DNA of 39,210 nt from a virus. Within the stretch, counting starts at the first letter, position 1. Each line of letters opens with the position of its first letter. Shown one piece after another: positions 22,198 to 29,354 of the stretch. The stretch spans positions 1 to 39,210 of IMG/VR virus record IMGVR_UViG_3300048836_000117. One strand, given 5' to 3'. The notes below the pieces were generated by a model. That model was not told the DNA's origin, did not search any database, and saw only the letters and a program-made list of their open reading frames with translations. Made by a program: the position numbers and the translations under genes.

Positions 22198-22688
22198 GCA
22201 TTTCGTCTATTGGAGTTTTGAACTTTAGACAATGCCCACCGGCAATTATCAGGAGAGTAGTTCTTAGAATTATCTATTCTATCAAGACTATATTCTTTCC
22301 CTGGCTTTTTTCCCATATCGCAAATAAAAGCATAGAAGTCATTCCTCCACTTTTCGCAAACCTCTATTCCTATATCGCTATAATCTTTGTGTCCTATAAA
22401 ACCAGAGTAATAACATCTTGCTTTCATAGAGAGCCATGTTTGATATTCAGGAGTTTTACTCATGCCATGAGTTTTTTCTCTTGCACTAAAAAGTTCCTTT
22501 TGGAGACATCTACAGGACTTTGTTTTTCCACTTGTAAGATCTCCTTGTCTGATTATTTTTGTGTTTCCGCAATCGCACAAGCATTTCCACTGGCGATGCT
22601 TTCCGGAATGGTCGGCTTCTTCTGTTACAACAAGCCTACCAAACCTTTGGCCGATAAGGTTTTTTCTGTTTTCGGGTTGTGTTCTCAT
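22062..22688 (-). CDS. HEG-B: HNH-type homing endonuclease beside terS
   Basis: A 208-residue protein. LIGQRFGRLVVTEEADHSGK plus CLCDCGNTKIIRQGDLTSGKTKSCRC is the N-terminal module typical of phage HNH/AP2-type endonucleases. KKPGKEYSLDRIDNSKNYSPDNCRW is the HNH-like catalytic segment. A C-terminal helix-turn-helix-like repeat (MTLTQWAEKLGIPRGVLSARI) probably binds DNA. The gene opposes terS and separates it from the terS-like fragment. Its ATG is six bases from an extended -10. Confidence 0.8.
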   Translation of the reverse strand: MRTQPENRKNLIGQRFGRLVVTEEADHSGKHRQWKCLCDCGNTKIIRQGDLTSGKTKSCRCLQKELFSAREKTHGMSKTPEYQTWLSMKARCYYSGFIGHKDYSDIGIEVCEKWRNDFYAFICDMGKKPGKEYSLDRIDNSKNYSPDNCRWALSKVQNSNRRNAHIITHNGETMTLTQWAEKLGIPRGVLSARICRSKWSVEKSFSTP

Positions 22689-22705
22689 GGGATAATTGTA
22701 TCATG
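22686..22705. promoter_or_regulatory. Overlapping divergent leaderless promoters of HEG-B and terS
   Basis: Only 14 bases separate the two start codons. Leftward: TGATACAAT, six bases, ATG at 22688. Rightward: TGGGATAAT, six bases, ATG at 22703. The -10 boxes share two bases, so the promoters should compete for polymerase. Confidence 0.55.
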
Positions 22706-23260
22706 AAAAACAATAATAGTCTACCACGAAAGCTAACCAATAAAAGGGAGGCGTGGATAAGAGAATATTTAGTTTGTTGGAACGCAACTGAAGCGGCGCG
22801 GCGCGTTGGTTTTGGTTCTCCTAATACACAGGGTCCTCGATTGTTATTAGATGTTAGTATTCGCGAAGAAATAAAGCGAATTTTATCCGAAAAGCTTATG
22901 AGTTCAGACGAAGTTCTCACTAGACTGGCCGACATAGCAAGGGGTGACTTAGCCGACCTGATGGACGTTGCGCCGTCTGGGTTTACTTTACAGCTGATGA
23001 CAAAAGACGAAAACGGTAATCTGATTGTCAATCCTAAAACAAAGCTGATAAAGAAGATCAAACAAAAGGTTACTACCAGGCTTGCAAAGAACGAAGATCA
23101 AGAAGATAGCGAAACTATCGAAACAGAAATAGAACTGTATAGCGCACATGATGCGCTTAGGGATTTAGGGCGCTATCATGCGTTGTTTACTGATAAGACT
23201 GACCTAACAAGCGGCGGTGATAAAATCACGGTTAGGATAATAGAGGATGACACAAATTGA
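22703..23260 (+). CDS. terS: Terminase small subunit
   Basis: The start at 22703 gives 185 residues. LTNKREAWIREYLVCWNATEAARRVGFG is the N-terminal helix-turn-helix of TerS proteins. VSIREEIKRILSEKLMSSDEVLTRLADIARGDLADLMDV is the conserved central region. The C-terminal part (SAHDALRDLGRYHALFTDK) is the oligomerisation end. TerS recognises packaging sites and regulates TerL. The start has no ribosome site but sits six bases after a -10 box. It overlaps terL by 14 bases. Confidence 0.85.
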   Translation: MKNNNSLPRKLTNKREAWIREYLVCWNATEAARRVGFGSPNTQGPRLLLDVSIREEIKRILSEKLMSSDEVLTRLADIARGDLADLMDVAPSGFTLQLMTKDENGNLIVNPKTKLIKKIKQKVTTRLAKNEDQEDSETIETEIELYSAHDALRDLGRYHALFTDKTDLTSGGDKITVRIIEDDTN

Positions 23261-24509
23261 AATATCTAAAAAGGTTTTCAATGACTTCTATTATCCTGAT
23301 CTAAAAAACTACGCAAGAGAACAGATATACTTTGGCGGTTCTTCGTCTGGTAAGTCTTGGTTCTTAGCACAACGAACAGTTATAGACGTTTTGGGTGGTG
23401 ATAGAAATTATCTTATCTGTCGTAAGGTCCAGAAGTACGTCAAAAAATCTGTTTGGAAAGACGTAGTAGGGGTAATAAATCAGTGGGGATTATCTCATTT
23501 GTTCAAGATCAACGTAGCTGATTTTGAGATAACTTGCAAATCGAATAACAAACAGATCCTTTTTATCGGGCTTGATGATGTCGAGAAAGTAAAATCAATC
23601 CGGGCAGTTGATGGCGCTATAACTGATGTGTGGATTGAAGAGGCTACCGAAGTAGACAAGAATGATATAAAGCAACTAAAGAAACGACAGCGCGGAGGTG
23701 ACAATAAAATACTAAAGCGGATTACATTCTCTTTCAATCCTATCTACAAAACGCATTGGATTTATAACGACTATTTCAAGCACATTGGTTGGACTGAATT
23801 ACAGACTGAGTTTGTATCCGACAGATTGACAATCAAGAAATCAACTTACAAAGATAATCGCTTCCTTACGCCTGGAGATATAGAGGACTTAGAAACAGAG
23901 GAAGATAGTTATTTCTATCAGGTGTACACGTTGGGTAATTGGGGCGTGTTGGGTAATGTCATATTCAAAAACTGGAAAGTACAGGATCTGTCAAAAATGG
24001 TTGACCAGTTTACCAATAGACGCGCTGGGCTTGACTTTGGGTTTGCTGATGATCCGGCGGCAAGCACCAAGACGCATTACGACAAGACGCGCAAGATAAT
24101 CTATATCTATGATGAATTATACGAAACAGGATTAGTAAATACCGAATTGTACGATAAGCTATTACCGATGCACGGCAAGGATCGTATAACCGCTGATAGT
24201 GCGGACCCGAAGAGCATTGAAGAACTTAGGCGCTTAGGGCTGAATATCCGGGGAGCAAAGAAGGGGAAAGATAGCGTAGTTTTTGGTATACAATGGATAC
24301 AACAACAGAATGTTATAATAGATAGTAAGTGTATCAATGCGCAGAATGAGTTTAGCATGTACAAATGGAAAGAAGATGCTGGTGGTAATGCGCTCCCTGT
24401 ACCGGTAGACAAGAACAACCACATCATTGACCAACTGCGATACGCTTACGAAGATGATATGGAACAGCGCGAAACAAAAACAATTAAAAATCCTTTCGGA
24501 AGTTTATAG
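23247..24509 (+). CDS. terL: Terminase large subunit (PBSX type)
   Basis: A 420-residue motor and nuclease for DNA packaging. Walker A is GGSSSGKS (30-37), Walker B is VWIEEATE, and a coupling-type FSFNP follows. The C-terminal RNase H-like nuclease has GLDFGFADDPAA, ADSADPKSIEEL and DQLRYAYED with the expected acidic residues. Length and motifs fit the PBSX/SPP1 group, which often package by headful; this agrees with a circularly permuted map. Confidence 0.9.
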   Translation: MTQIEISKKVFNDFYYPDLKNYAREQIYFGGSSSGKSWFLAQRTVIDVLGGDRNYLICRKVQKYVKKSVWKDVVGVINQWGLSHLFKINVADFEITCKSNNKQILFIGLDDVEKVKSIRAVDGAITDVWIEEATEVDKNDIKQLKKRQRGGDNKILKRITFSFNPIYKTHWIYNDYFKHIGWTELQTEFVSDRLTIKKSTYKDNRFLTPGDIEDLETEEDSYFYQVYTLGNWGVLGNVIFKNWKVQDLSKMVDQFTNRRAGLDFGFADDPAASTKTHYDKTRKIIYIYDELYETGLVNTELYDKLLPMHGKDRITADSADPKSIEELRRLGLNIRGAKKGKDSVVFGIQWIQQQNVIIDSKCINAQNEFSMYKWKEDAGGNALPVPVDKNNHIIDQLRYAYEDDMEQRETKTIKNPFGSL

Positions 24510-24518
24510 GCGGTAATC

Positions 24519-25937
24519 ATGGGAATGTTTGATAATTTACTGAGCTACTTGGCAGATGCGATCACAAAAAAGATGCTTGAGCAAAAAAAAGTGGTTGACA
24601 GGTCCGTGAACTATCGGGATGGATTGCAGAAACGGCAACTAAAGGTTGACCATGGGCAGCATGATGACAATATCGTTATCAACTTTGCAAACCTGATTGT
24701 CGAGCGGTCAATCAGCATGGTTTTGGGATATGGCATTGAGTTTGATTTACCAGTGGATAGCGGAGCGCCAGAGCAATTATTTATTGACGCGCTGTTTGCG
24801 GCCAACAAGAAAGAGATACTACTCCACAAGGCGTTGTTGTTTGCAGCTGATGGTGGTACTGGTTATTTCAAGATACTACCTGGCGGGGTTATTGGTGAAG
24901 ATAACGAAGTTTACAATCGGATAGTTGTTCTCAATCCGGCTAACGTGATGGTAGATCACGAACCAGGCGACATGGAAGTAGTCACGAAGTACACCATTGA
25001 GTACTGGATAGGTGATGAAAACAAAAAAACAGGATACCGCGAAGTTACCGAATGGATGCCGCTTGTCAGTGGAAATGAAGAGGACGAGCAGACTATACTT
25101 GACGGTATTTGGCGGGTTACAAACTACGTCAATACGAACAGCAAGACTTGGGATGAAACAGGCTCTTACAAATGGGAGCATGACTTCGCTCCAATAGTCC
25201 ACTGGCAGAACTTACCCGACCCTTACCGCGTAGAAGGTAAACCTGACCTTCCACAAAACCTTATTGACGTAATGGATGACTACAATTACACCATGAGCAA
25301 CAAGAACAAGATCATTCGTTTCTACGCTCACCCTCGCGTGTATGGCGTGAACATTGAAGCGAAAGATAGCACAACCTGGGGACCGGATGACATGCCGATT
25401 TTCAACGGTTCAGGTAGCGACAGACCAGAAATAAACCAGCTTGAGCAGCTTGGCGATTTAGCGGCCGCCAATACTCATGCGCGTGATTTACGTCAGGCTA
25501 TGTTTGACATTTCGCGTACCGTTGACATTGATAGCATACAGGACAAACTTGGAAGCCTGACAAACTTTGGCTTACGTGTTCTTTACACTGATGCGCTCGC
25601 AAAGGCAAACGATAAGCGGCTGTTGTTTGGTGAAGCATTGCTTGAACTTGTTCGGCGTCTGCTTATCATAAACGGATTTACCAACACGGCGCCAGGTAAG
25701 ATTATTTGGACTGACACACTGCCAAAGAACGAAAAAGAAGAAGTTGATTTGATTACCGCTGAGGTTGGATTAGGGATCATAAGCAAGGAAACAGCCGCAA
25801 CAATTCGCGGGCATGACTTTGAAGCTGAGAAAGAAAAGATAGCGGACGAGCGAGCCAGCGACGCGCTGAATAACGATAATATCGGCGGTCTGCTGCTGAA
25901 TAACTTCATAGCTGGCAGGAATAACAATGCCGGATAA
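24519..25937 (+). CDS. Portal protein (SPP1 gp6-like)
   Basis: A 472-residue protein directly after TerL. It has YRDGLQKRQLKVDHGQHDDNIVINFANLIVERSISMVLG, PIVHWQNLPDPYRVEGKPDL and a helical DDYNYTMSNKNKIIRFYAHPRVYG region, all typical of SPP1 gp6-type portals. Portals form the dodecameric DNA channel at one capsid vertex. The end overlaps the head morphogenesis gene by 11 bases. Confidence 0.85.
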   Translation: MGMFDNLLSYLADAITKKMLEQKKVVDRSVNYRDGLQKRQLKVDHGQHDDNIVINFANLIVERSISMVLGYGIEFDLPVDSGAPEQLFIDALFAANKKEILLHKALLFAADGGTGYFKILPGGVIGEDNEVYNRIVVLNPANVMVDHEPGDMEVVTKYTIEYWIGDENKKTGYREVTEWMPLVSGNEEDEQTILDGIWRVTNYVNTNSKTWDETGSYKWEHDFAPIVHWQNLPDPYRVEGKPDLPQNLIDVMDDYNYTMSNKNKIIRFYAHPRVYGVNIEAKDSTTWGPDDMPIFNGSGSDRPEINQLEQLGDLAAANTHARDLRQAMFDISRTVDIDSIQDKLGSLTNFGLRVLYTDALAKANDKRLLFGEALLELVRRLLIINGFTNTAPGKIIWTDTLPKNEKEEVDLITAEVGLGIISKETAATIRGHDFEAEKEKIADERASDALNNDNIGGLLLNNFIAGRNNNAG

Positions 25938-28104
25938 TACCGAGTTATTGCGCACGATTGAGCGCATACAGAAAGAACTAAAAGACTTGCAAGATAAGAA
26001 GATGGTCGATCTTGCAACAACTTTCAGGGCGGGTACAGAACGCTTTGACTCGGATATACAGCTAATCAGCGAAAAGATAGCTGGTGGCATAAGCAAAGCA
26101 GAGTTGCGCAAACTACCGGAGTATAAGCGCCTGGTGCTTGAAACAAACAGAGCATTGAACGATTACGCAGGTTATCTGTCGTATGACATCCGCAAAGAAG
26201 CAAGCCAGTTTGTACAGTATGGCAACCGTGACGCCGAAACGCTTATGCGGTTATCGTCTGGTGATGTTGCGGCTATGTTCAGGCAGTTATCGCCTGAACA
26301 GCTTGCGGCGCTTGGAAATTATATCAACCCAGGGCGGCCGCTTTATAATCGCTTGCAGATGCTATCAGAAACAACCGTAAACGGTATCACTCAAACAATG
26401 TTTGACATGATAGCGGGCGGGTACAATCCAAAGCAGATTGCAAGAAACATTACCAATGCTTACGGTGTTGGATTGACTGACAGTATGCGAATGATGCGAA
26501 CGGCGCAAATATACTCTTACCGTGATGCAACAGCGGCAAACTATCAGGCTAATTCAGATGTAGTCAAAGGTTGGATCTGGACGGCAAAATTAGATAGCGC
26601 TACTTGCTTTCCAATGGGTACTTTAGTAAGAACACAAAATGGATATAAGCCAATAGAAGAAATAAAAACTGGCGATTTGGTTGTAACGCACACAGGAAAA
26701 TTGAAGCATGTAACGCAAACTATGAAAAAAGAATATTCTAGTGGCTTTGTTGAATTAGAAATACTTGGAAACAAAATAACTTCAACCTATGACCATCCGT
26801 ATTTAGTTGGGCGTAACGGATTATTTGATTGGATTTACGCTAAAGAAATCACTACTAATGACACAGTCGTGATCGATAAAGATTTTTTCTTTCAAAAAAG
26901 AAACCATATCTTTGGTAAATTCTCCATAAAAATTTGTATCTTCAATTCTATATACCGTATGTCCTTTAGACGTCATCCATCTATCTTTTCTGGCGTCACG
27001 TTCTTTGACGGATTTGCTACTGTGCCAGTAAACTCCGTCAACCTCTATAATGGCGCTTATAGAAGGCAAGAAAAAATCAACAGAGTATCTCCATCCTGGA
27101 AAACTATGTTCTTGAATGTGTTCAATACCAATGCTTTCGAGACACATCCTAACATTTTTTTCAGGCTCTGTCTCTCCAACGTATCTTCTGTAGCATCTTG
27201 GGCAACAAAATTTTTGTCTAGACAAAGCCGGAACTACTCTAAAATCTTTCCCGCACGTAAGACACTTGTTTATAACTGGCGGTCTTCTACATGTTTCAGA
27301 ACAGTAGCTTCTGTTTTCGGATCCATTAAAAACAATTCCGCATCTTTTGCAAGTTTTGTAAATGGAGTTTTTCGTCTTACAAGATTTACTACAAACATTG
27401 TACCTGTCTGCGTTGGACTTTGGAACAGTAAACGACTTGTTGCAAACAGGGCATATCTTAGAAACCTGTCTACTTTTAGCAGAACAATCTCTAGAACAAA
27501 AATCAGTAGGCCTTTTCCTTGGATAAAAAAATTCTTTTCCGCATGTTTTACAAACAGCAAAAATACGCTTGCTCTTTGTGGAGTTGTAACACTCTATAGA
27601 ACAAAATTTTCCATTTCCTCTTCTACTCCATGCTTCTGGAATTTCAAAGGATTTTCCACACTTGGAACACGTTTTTATAATCATAATAGTATTATATCAT
27701 CTTTCGCTAACCACGTCCAGAAAGAAGAAGTTTACAACATTGAGGTTGAGGACGATCATTCTTATATTGCAAACGGCGTTGTTGTTCATAACTGCATGAG
27801 TTGTGTTGCACAGCATGGAACGCTTTACAAGGTAGACGAACGGCTAAAGGATCATTTCAATGGGCGATGTGTACCCGTACCTCTAACAATCCTCAACCCA
27901 GAGCCTTTCATAAAAGAGGGAGCCGGTCAAGAATGGTTTGAGAAGCAACCCGAAAGCGTACAGCGTCAGATGATGGGCGAGGGACGGTATCAGGCTTGGA
28001 AAGACGGCAAATTCAAGTTTGGCCAGTTGTCTGCTGGAAGAGAAGACCCAGTGTATGGAATCATGCAACAAGAGAGGTCACTAAAAGATTTACTAAACAA
28101 GTAA
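25927..28104 (+). CDS. Head morphogenesis protein (SPP1 gp7 / Mu F type) interrupted by an intein
   Basis: A 725-codon ORF. Extein residues 1-226 and 623-725 join to a 329-residue protein. The conserved MuF-type segment reads WIWTAKLDSAT joined to CMSCVAQHGTLYKVDERL and HFNGRCVPVP, so the intein lies directly before the first Cys of the CxxC motif. MuF proteins are minor capsid components ejected or placed near the portal. Splicing uses Cys+1 (27793-27795) of the C-extein. Without splicing the CxxC motif would be split, so splicing is probably required for capsid assembly. HEG-D overlaps the 3' end by 12 bases. Confidence 0.85.
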   Translation: MPDNTELLRTIERIQKELKDLQDKKMVDLATTFRAGTERFDSDIQLISEKIAGGISKAELRKLPEYKRLVLETNRALNDYAGYLSYDIRKEASQFVQYGNRDAETLMRLSSGDVAAMFRQLSPEQLAALGNYINPGRPLYNRLQMLSETTVNGITQTMFDMIAGGYNPKQIARNITNAYGVGLTDSMRMMRTAQIYSYRDATAANYQANSDVVKGWIWTAKLDSATCFPMGTLVRTQNGYKPIEEIKTGDLVVTHTGKLKHVTQTMKKEYSSGFVELEILGNKITSTYDHPYLVGRNGLFDWIYAKEITTNDTVVIDKDFFFQKRNHIFGKFSIKICIFNSIYRMSFRRHPSIFSGVTFFDGFATVPVNSVNLYNGAYRRQEKINRVSPSWKTMFLNVFNTNAFETHPNIFFRLCLSNVSSVASWATKFLSRQSRNYSKIFPARKTLVYNWRSSTCFRTVASVFGSIKNNSASFASFVNGVFRLTRFTTNIVPVCVGLWNSKRLVANRAYLRNLSTFSRTISRTKISRPFPWIKKFFSACFTNSKNTLALCGVVTLYRTKFSISSSTPCFWNFKGFSTLGTRFYNHNSIISSFANHVQKEEVYNIEVEDDHSYIANGVVVHNCMSCVAQHGTLYKVDERLKDHFNGRCVPVPLTILNPEPFIKEGAGQEWFEKQPESVQRQMMGEGRYQAWKDGKFKFGQLSAGREDPVYGIMQQERSLKDLLNK
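26821..27684 (-). CDS. HEG-C: Vsr-like (EDxHD-type) homing endonuclease with zinc fingers
   Basis: A 287-residue protein encoded antisense within the intein. Five Cys-pair fingers begin at about residues 6, 45, 78, 112 and 141. A nuclease domain of about 173-250 follows: EPEKNVRMCLESIGIEHI, YSVDFFLP (Asp203), IIEVDGVYWHSS (Glu214, Asp216, His221) and ERDARKD. This matches the EDxHD Vsr-like homing endonucleases first noticed in genes fractured by split inteins. It has its own extended -10 six bases before its ATG. Its reading frame avoids TTA, CTA and TCA, which keeps the intein open. Confidence 0.8.
   Translation of the reverse strand: MIIKTCSKCGKSFEIPEAWSRRGNGKFCSIECYNSTKSKRIFAVCKTCGKEFFYPRKRPTDFCSRDCSAKSRQVSKICPVCNKSFTVPKSNADRYNVCSKSCKTKNSIYKTCKRCGIVFNGSENRSYCSETCRRPPVINKCLTCGKDFRVVPALSRQKFCCPRCYRRYVGETEPEKNVRMCLESIGIEHIQEHSFPGWRYSVDFFLPSISAIIEVDGVYWHSSKSVKERDARKDRWMTSKGHTVYRIEDTNFYGEFTKDMVSFLKEKIFIDHDCVISSDFFSVNPIK
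27691..27699 (-). promoter_or_regulatory. Leaderless promoter of HEG-C, inside the intein
   Basis: On the minus strand TGATATAAT, then ACTATT, then ATG at 27684. It lies in intein coding sequence just upstream of the block F codons. Confidence 0.7.
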
Positions 28105-28764
28105 ATTTGTTCTATTCCACTCTACTAATAATTTTGATCCCTTTGAACCATTGCAAAAAGAACAAGACAAAACCAAATTATATTTATCGTTCGCTCCTCC
28201 TCTTGAAATAGGAATAATATGGTCTACGTCATACACATTGTTTAGTTTCTTTTTGCAATAAAAGCATTTACCTTTTTGCGCTTTATATAAGTAAGATATA
28301 TCTTGTACGGTATGTGATCCATGTGATTCTTTTAGTAATGCGCGCCTATTTCTTCCCCATGTATTTATCATATCCTTATGTGTTTTCCTGAATTTTTTAC
28401 CATACTCTCGTCTTGATGCTTTCGCTTGATCTGCGTGTTCATAATACCACTTAGATGCCCTATCCTTATATGATTGAGTATGCGTATCGTAGTCTTTCTT
28501 TTTATAAATCTTTACTTTTTCTTTGTTTCTTTCTTTCCAGTTTTTATTATAACCATTTACTCGTTCTTTATTATTTTTTGCCCATTCTTTTTGATGTTCT
28601 GCGTGCATTTTTTTTACTTCTTCTCTTTGTCTGTATTCTTTATTGTATAAAGATATACAATGCAAGCACGTAGCAGACAATCCGCACGTAACCCTTTTTT
28701 CTGGTCTGAAATATTCAGAAGTAGCAGGAAAATCTTTTTTACAAGTTTTACATGTTTTATTCAT
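28093..28764 (-). CDS. HEG-D: HNH endonuclease after the intein gene
   Basis: A 223-residue protein. The N-terminal Cys pair (CKTCKKDF...FRPEKR, CGLSATCLHC) is followed by a very basic helical region (KEWAKNNKERVNGYNKNWKERN). A canonical HNH domain ends the protein: CFYCKKKLNNVYDVDHIIPISRGG, NLVLSCSFCNGSKGSK. Cys pairs, the Asp-His-Ile-Ile-Pro core and the final Asn/Cys/Lys set are intact. It converges on the head morphogenesis gene, overlapping by 12 bases. Its own codon-aligned sense frame is not open throughout, unlike HEG-A and HEG-C. The Leu/Val C-terminus is intact. Confidence 0.85.
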   Translation of the reverse strand: MNKTCKTCKKDFPATSEYFRPEKRVTCGLSATCLHCISLYNKEYRQREEVKKMHAEHQKEWAKNNKERVNGYNKNWKERNKEKVKIYKKKDYDTHTQSYKDRASKWYYEHADQAKASRREYGKKFRKTHKDMINTWGRNRRALLKESHGSHTVQDISYLYKAQKGKCFYCKKKLNNVYDVDHIIPISRGGANDKYNLVLSCSFCNGSKGSKLLVEWNRTNLLV

Positions 28765-28770
28765 AAGGCA

Positions 28771-28779
28771 ATTATATCA
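28771..28779 (-). promoter_or_regulatory. Leaderless promoter of HEG-D
   Basis: On the minus strand TGATATAAT, then TGCCTT, then ATG at 28764. Confidence 0.7.
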
Positions 28780-28828
28780 CAATACGGAATTATGAGAGGT
28801 GAATATATAGTCAACCCTAAAAAGCCTA

Positions 28829-28857
28829 TTGTAATTTTGTTTCATTCGTGCTAAAAT
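28829..28857 (+). promoter_or_regulatory. Promoter with duplicated -10/RBS cassette (copy 2)
   Basis: TTGTAA, 17 bases, TAAAAT, then GGAGG. Same layout and partly the same sequence as 17938-17984. Confidence 0.7.
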
Positions 28858-28874
28858 GATATTGGAGGTATGAA

Positions 28875-29081
28875 ATGGCGAAGAATAAAATAATTACATT
28901 TAACGAAAATGATCACTTTGTTGGTGATAAAAACTGCGAACAGTGCTATGAACAAGGCTATCCCAAAAAGTGCAAGTGCGGCGGATTGGTTCATACAGAG
29001 TTCGGCGGTCAGTATTATGGAGAAGGGTATTATCTTCTTTACAAGTGTGACAAATGCGGCGAAGATTACAAAGAGGTGTGA
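28875..29081 (+). CDS. Small zinc-ribbon protein, 68 residues
   Basis: Cys pairs CEQCYEQGYPKKCKCGG and YKCDKCGEDYKEV indicate one or two small zinc ribbons. It sits with the next membrane micro-protein between head morphogenesis and scaffold genes, an unusual place for an early-type promoter. GGAGG lies 6-9 bases upstream. Function unknown. Confidence 0.65.
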   Translation: MAKNKIITFNENDHFVGDKNCEQCYEQGYPKKCKCGGLVHTEFGGQYYGEGYYLLYKCDKCGEDYKEV

Positions 29082-29082
29082 A

Positions 29083-29232
29083 ATGAACGCATTGATATTG
29101 ATAATATTTGTAGTGTTGTTCTTTGTTGTCATGATTTTGTGGAGAAAAGAACGAAAAGAAAACAAAGAAGCGTATGACGAGGTTTACAAACTTTATGTTG
29201 ATCTAAAAGAGAAGTGCGAAAAAACAAAATAA
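29083..29232 (+). CDS. 49-residue single-pass membrane protein
   Basis: An N-terminal hydrophobic helix (ALILIIFVVLFFVVMILW) then a charged helix (RKERKENKEAYDEVYKLYVDLKEKCEK), with AAGAGG upstream. It begins one base after the stop of the zinc-ribbon gene and ends before a terminator. Function unknown; the layout resembles small membrane spanins or exclusion proteins, but there is no proof. Confidence 0.6.
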   Translation: MNALILIIFVVLFFVVMILWRKERKENKEAYDEVYKLYVDLKEKCEKTK

Positions 29233-29253
29233 AGAATAAATAACCAATCAATC

Positions 29254-29280
29254 AGGCCGCAGAAATGCGGTCTTTTTTTT
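29254..29280 (+). terminator. Rho-independent terminator
   Basis: AGGCCGC and GCGGTCT (one G-U pair) form a 7-bp stem around a 6-base loop, followed by an uninterrupted T-run. Confidence 0.8.
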
Positions 29281-29281
29281 G

Positions 29282-29313
29282 TGCTATAATATCTCTATAC
29301 CGTTTGGTATAAT
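29282..29313 (+). promoter_or_regulatory. Tandem extended -10 boxes for the capsid genes
   Basis: TGCTATAAT (29282-29290) and TGGTATAAT (29305-29313). A TATACC-GTTT-GGTATA inverted repeat (29296-29311) overlaps the second. They lie right after a terminator and before scaffold and capsid, consistent with high late expression. Confidence 0.6.
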
Positions 29314-29354
29314 AAACTTACGTCTACTATGACGGCAAAAAATAGGGAGCAATA

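Larger units (their letters stand above)
26605..27792 (+). mobile_element. Intein with an antisense homing endonuclease gene inside
   Basis: 1188 bp, 396 codons. Block A starts at Cys1 (CFPMGTLVRTQNGYKPIEE, then IKTGDLVVT). Block B holds the Thr-x-x-His motif (ITSTYDHPYLV). The N-part ends near FDWIYAKEITTNDTVVIDK. Block F/G is EEVYNIEVEDDHSYIANGVVVHN before Cys+1. All splice residues are present. The roughly 270 codons between are the exact codon-aligned antisense of HEG-C and make no sense as an endonuclease domain, yet contain no stop. The last part of HEG-C overlaps N-intein coding sequence (26821-26880). Confidence 0.88.

Noticed and set aside
22155-22706. 183-codon plus-strand ORF opposite HEG-B
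   Set aside because: Its sequence is the codon-aligned antisense of HEG-B, low in family-like motifs, and has no promoter or ribosome site of its own.
28660-28854. Plus-strand ORF of 64 codons opposite HEG-D
   Set aside because: It has no ribosome site or promoter and is mostly the antisense of the HEG-D start; the real gene is on the minus strand.
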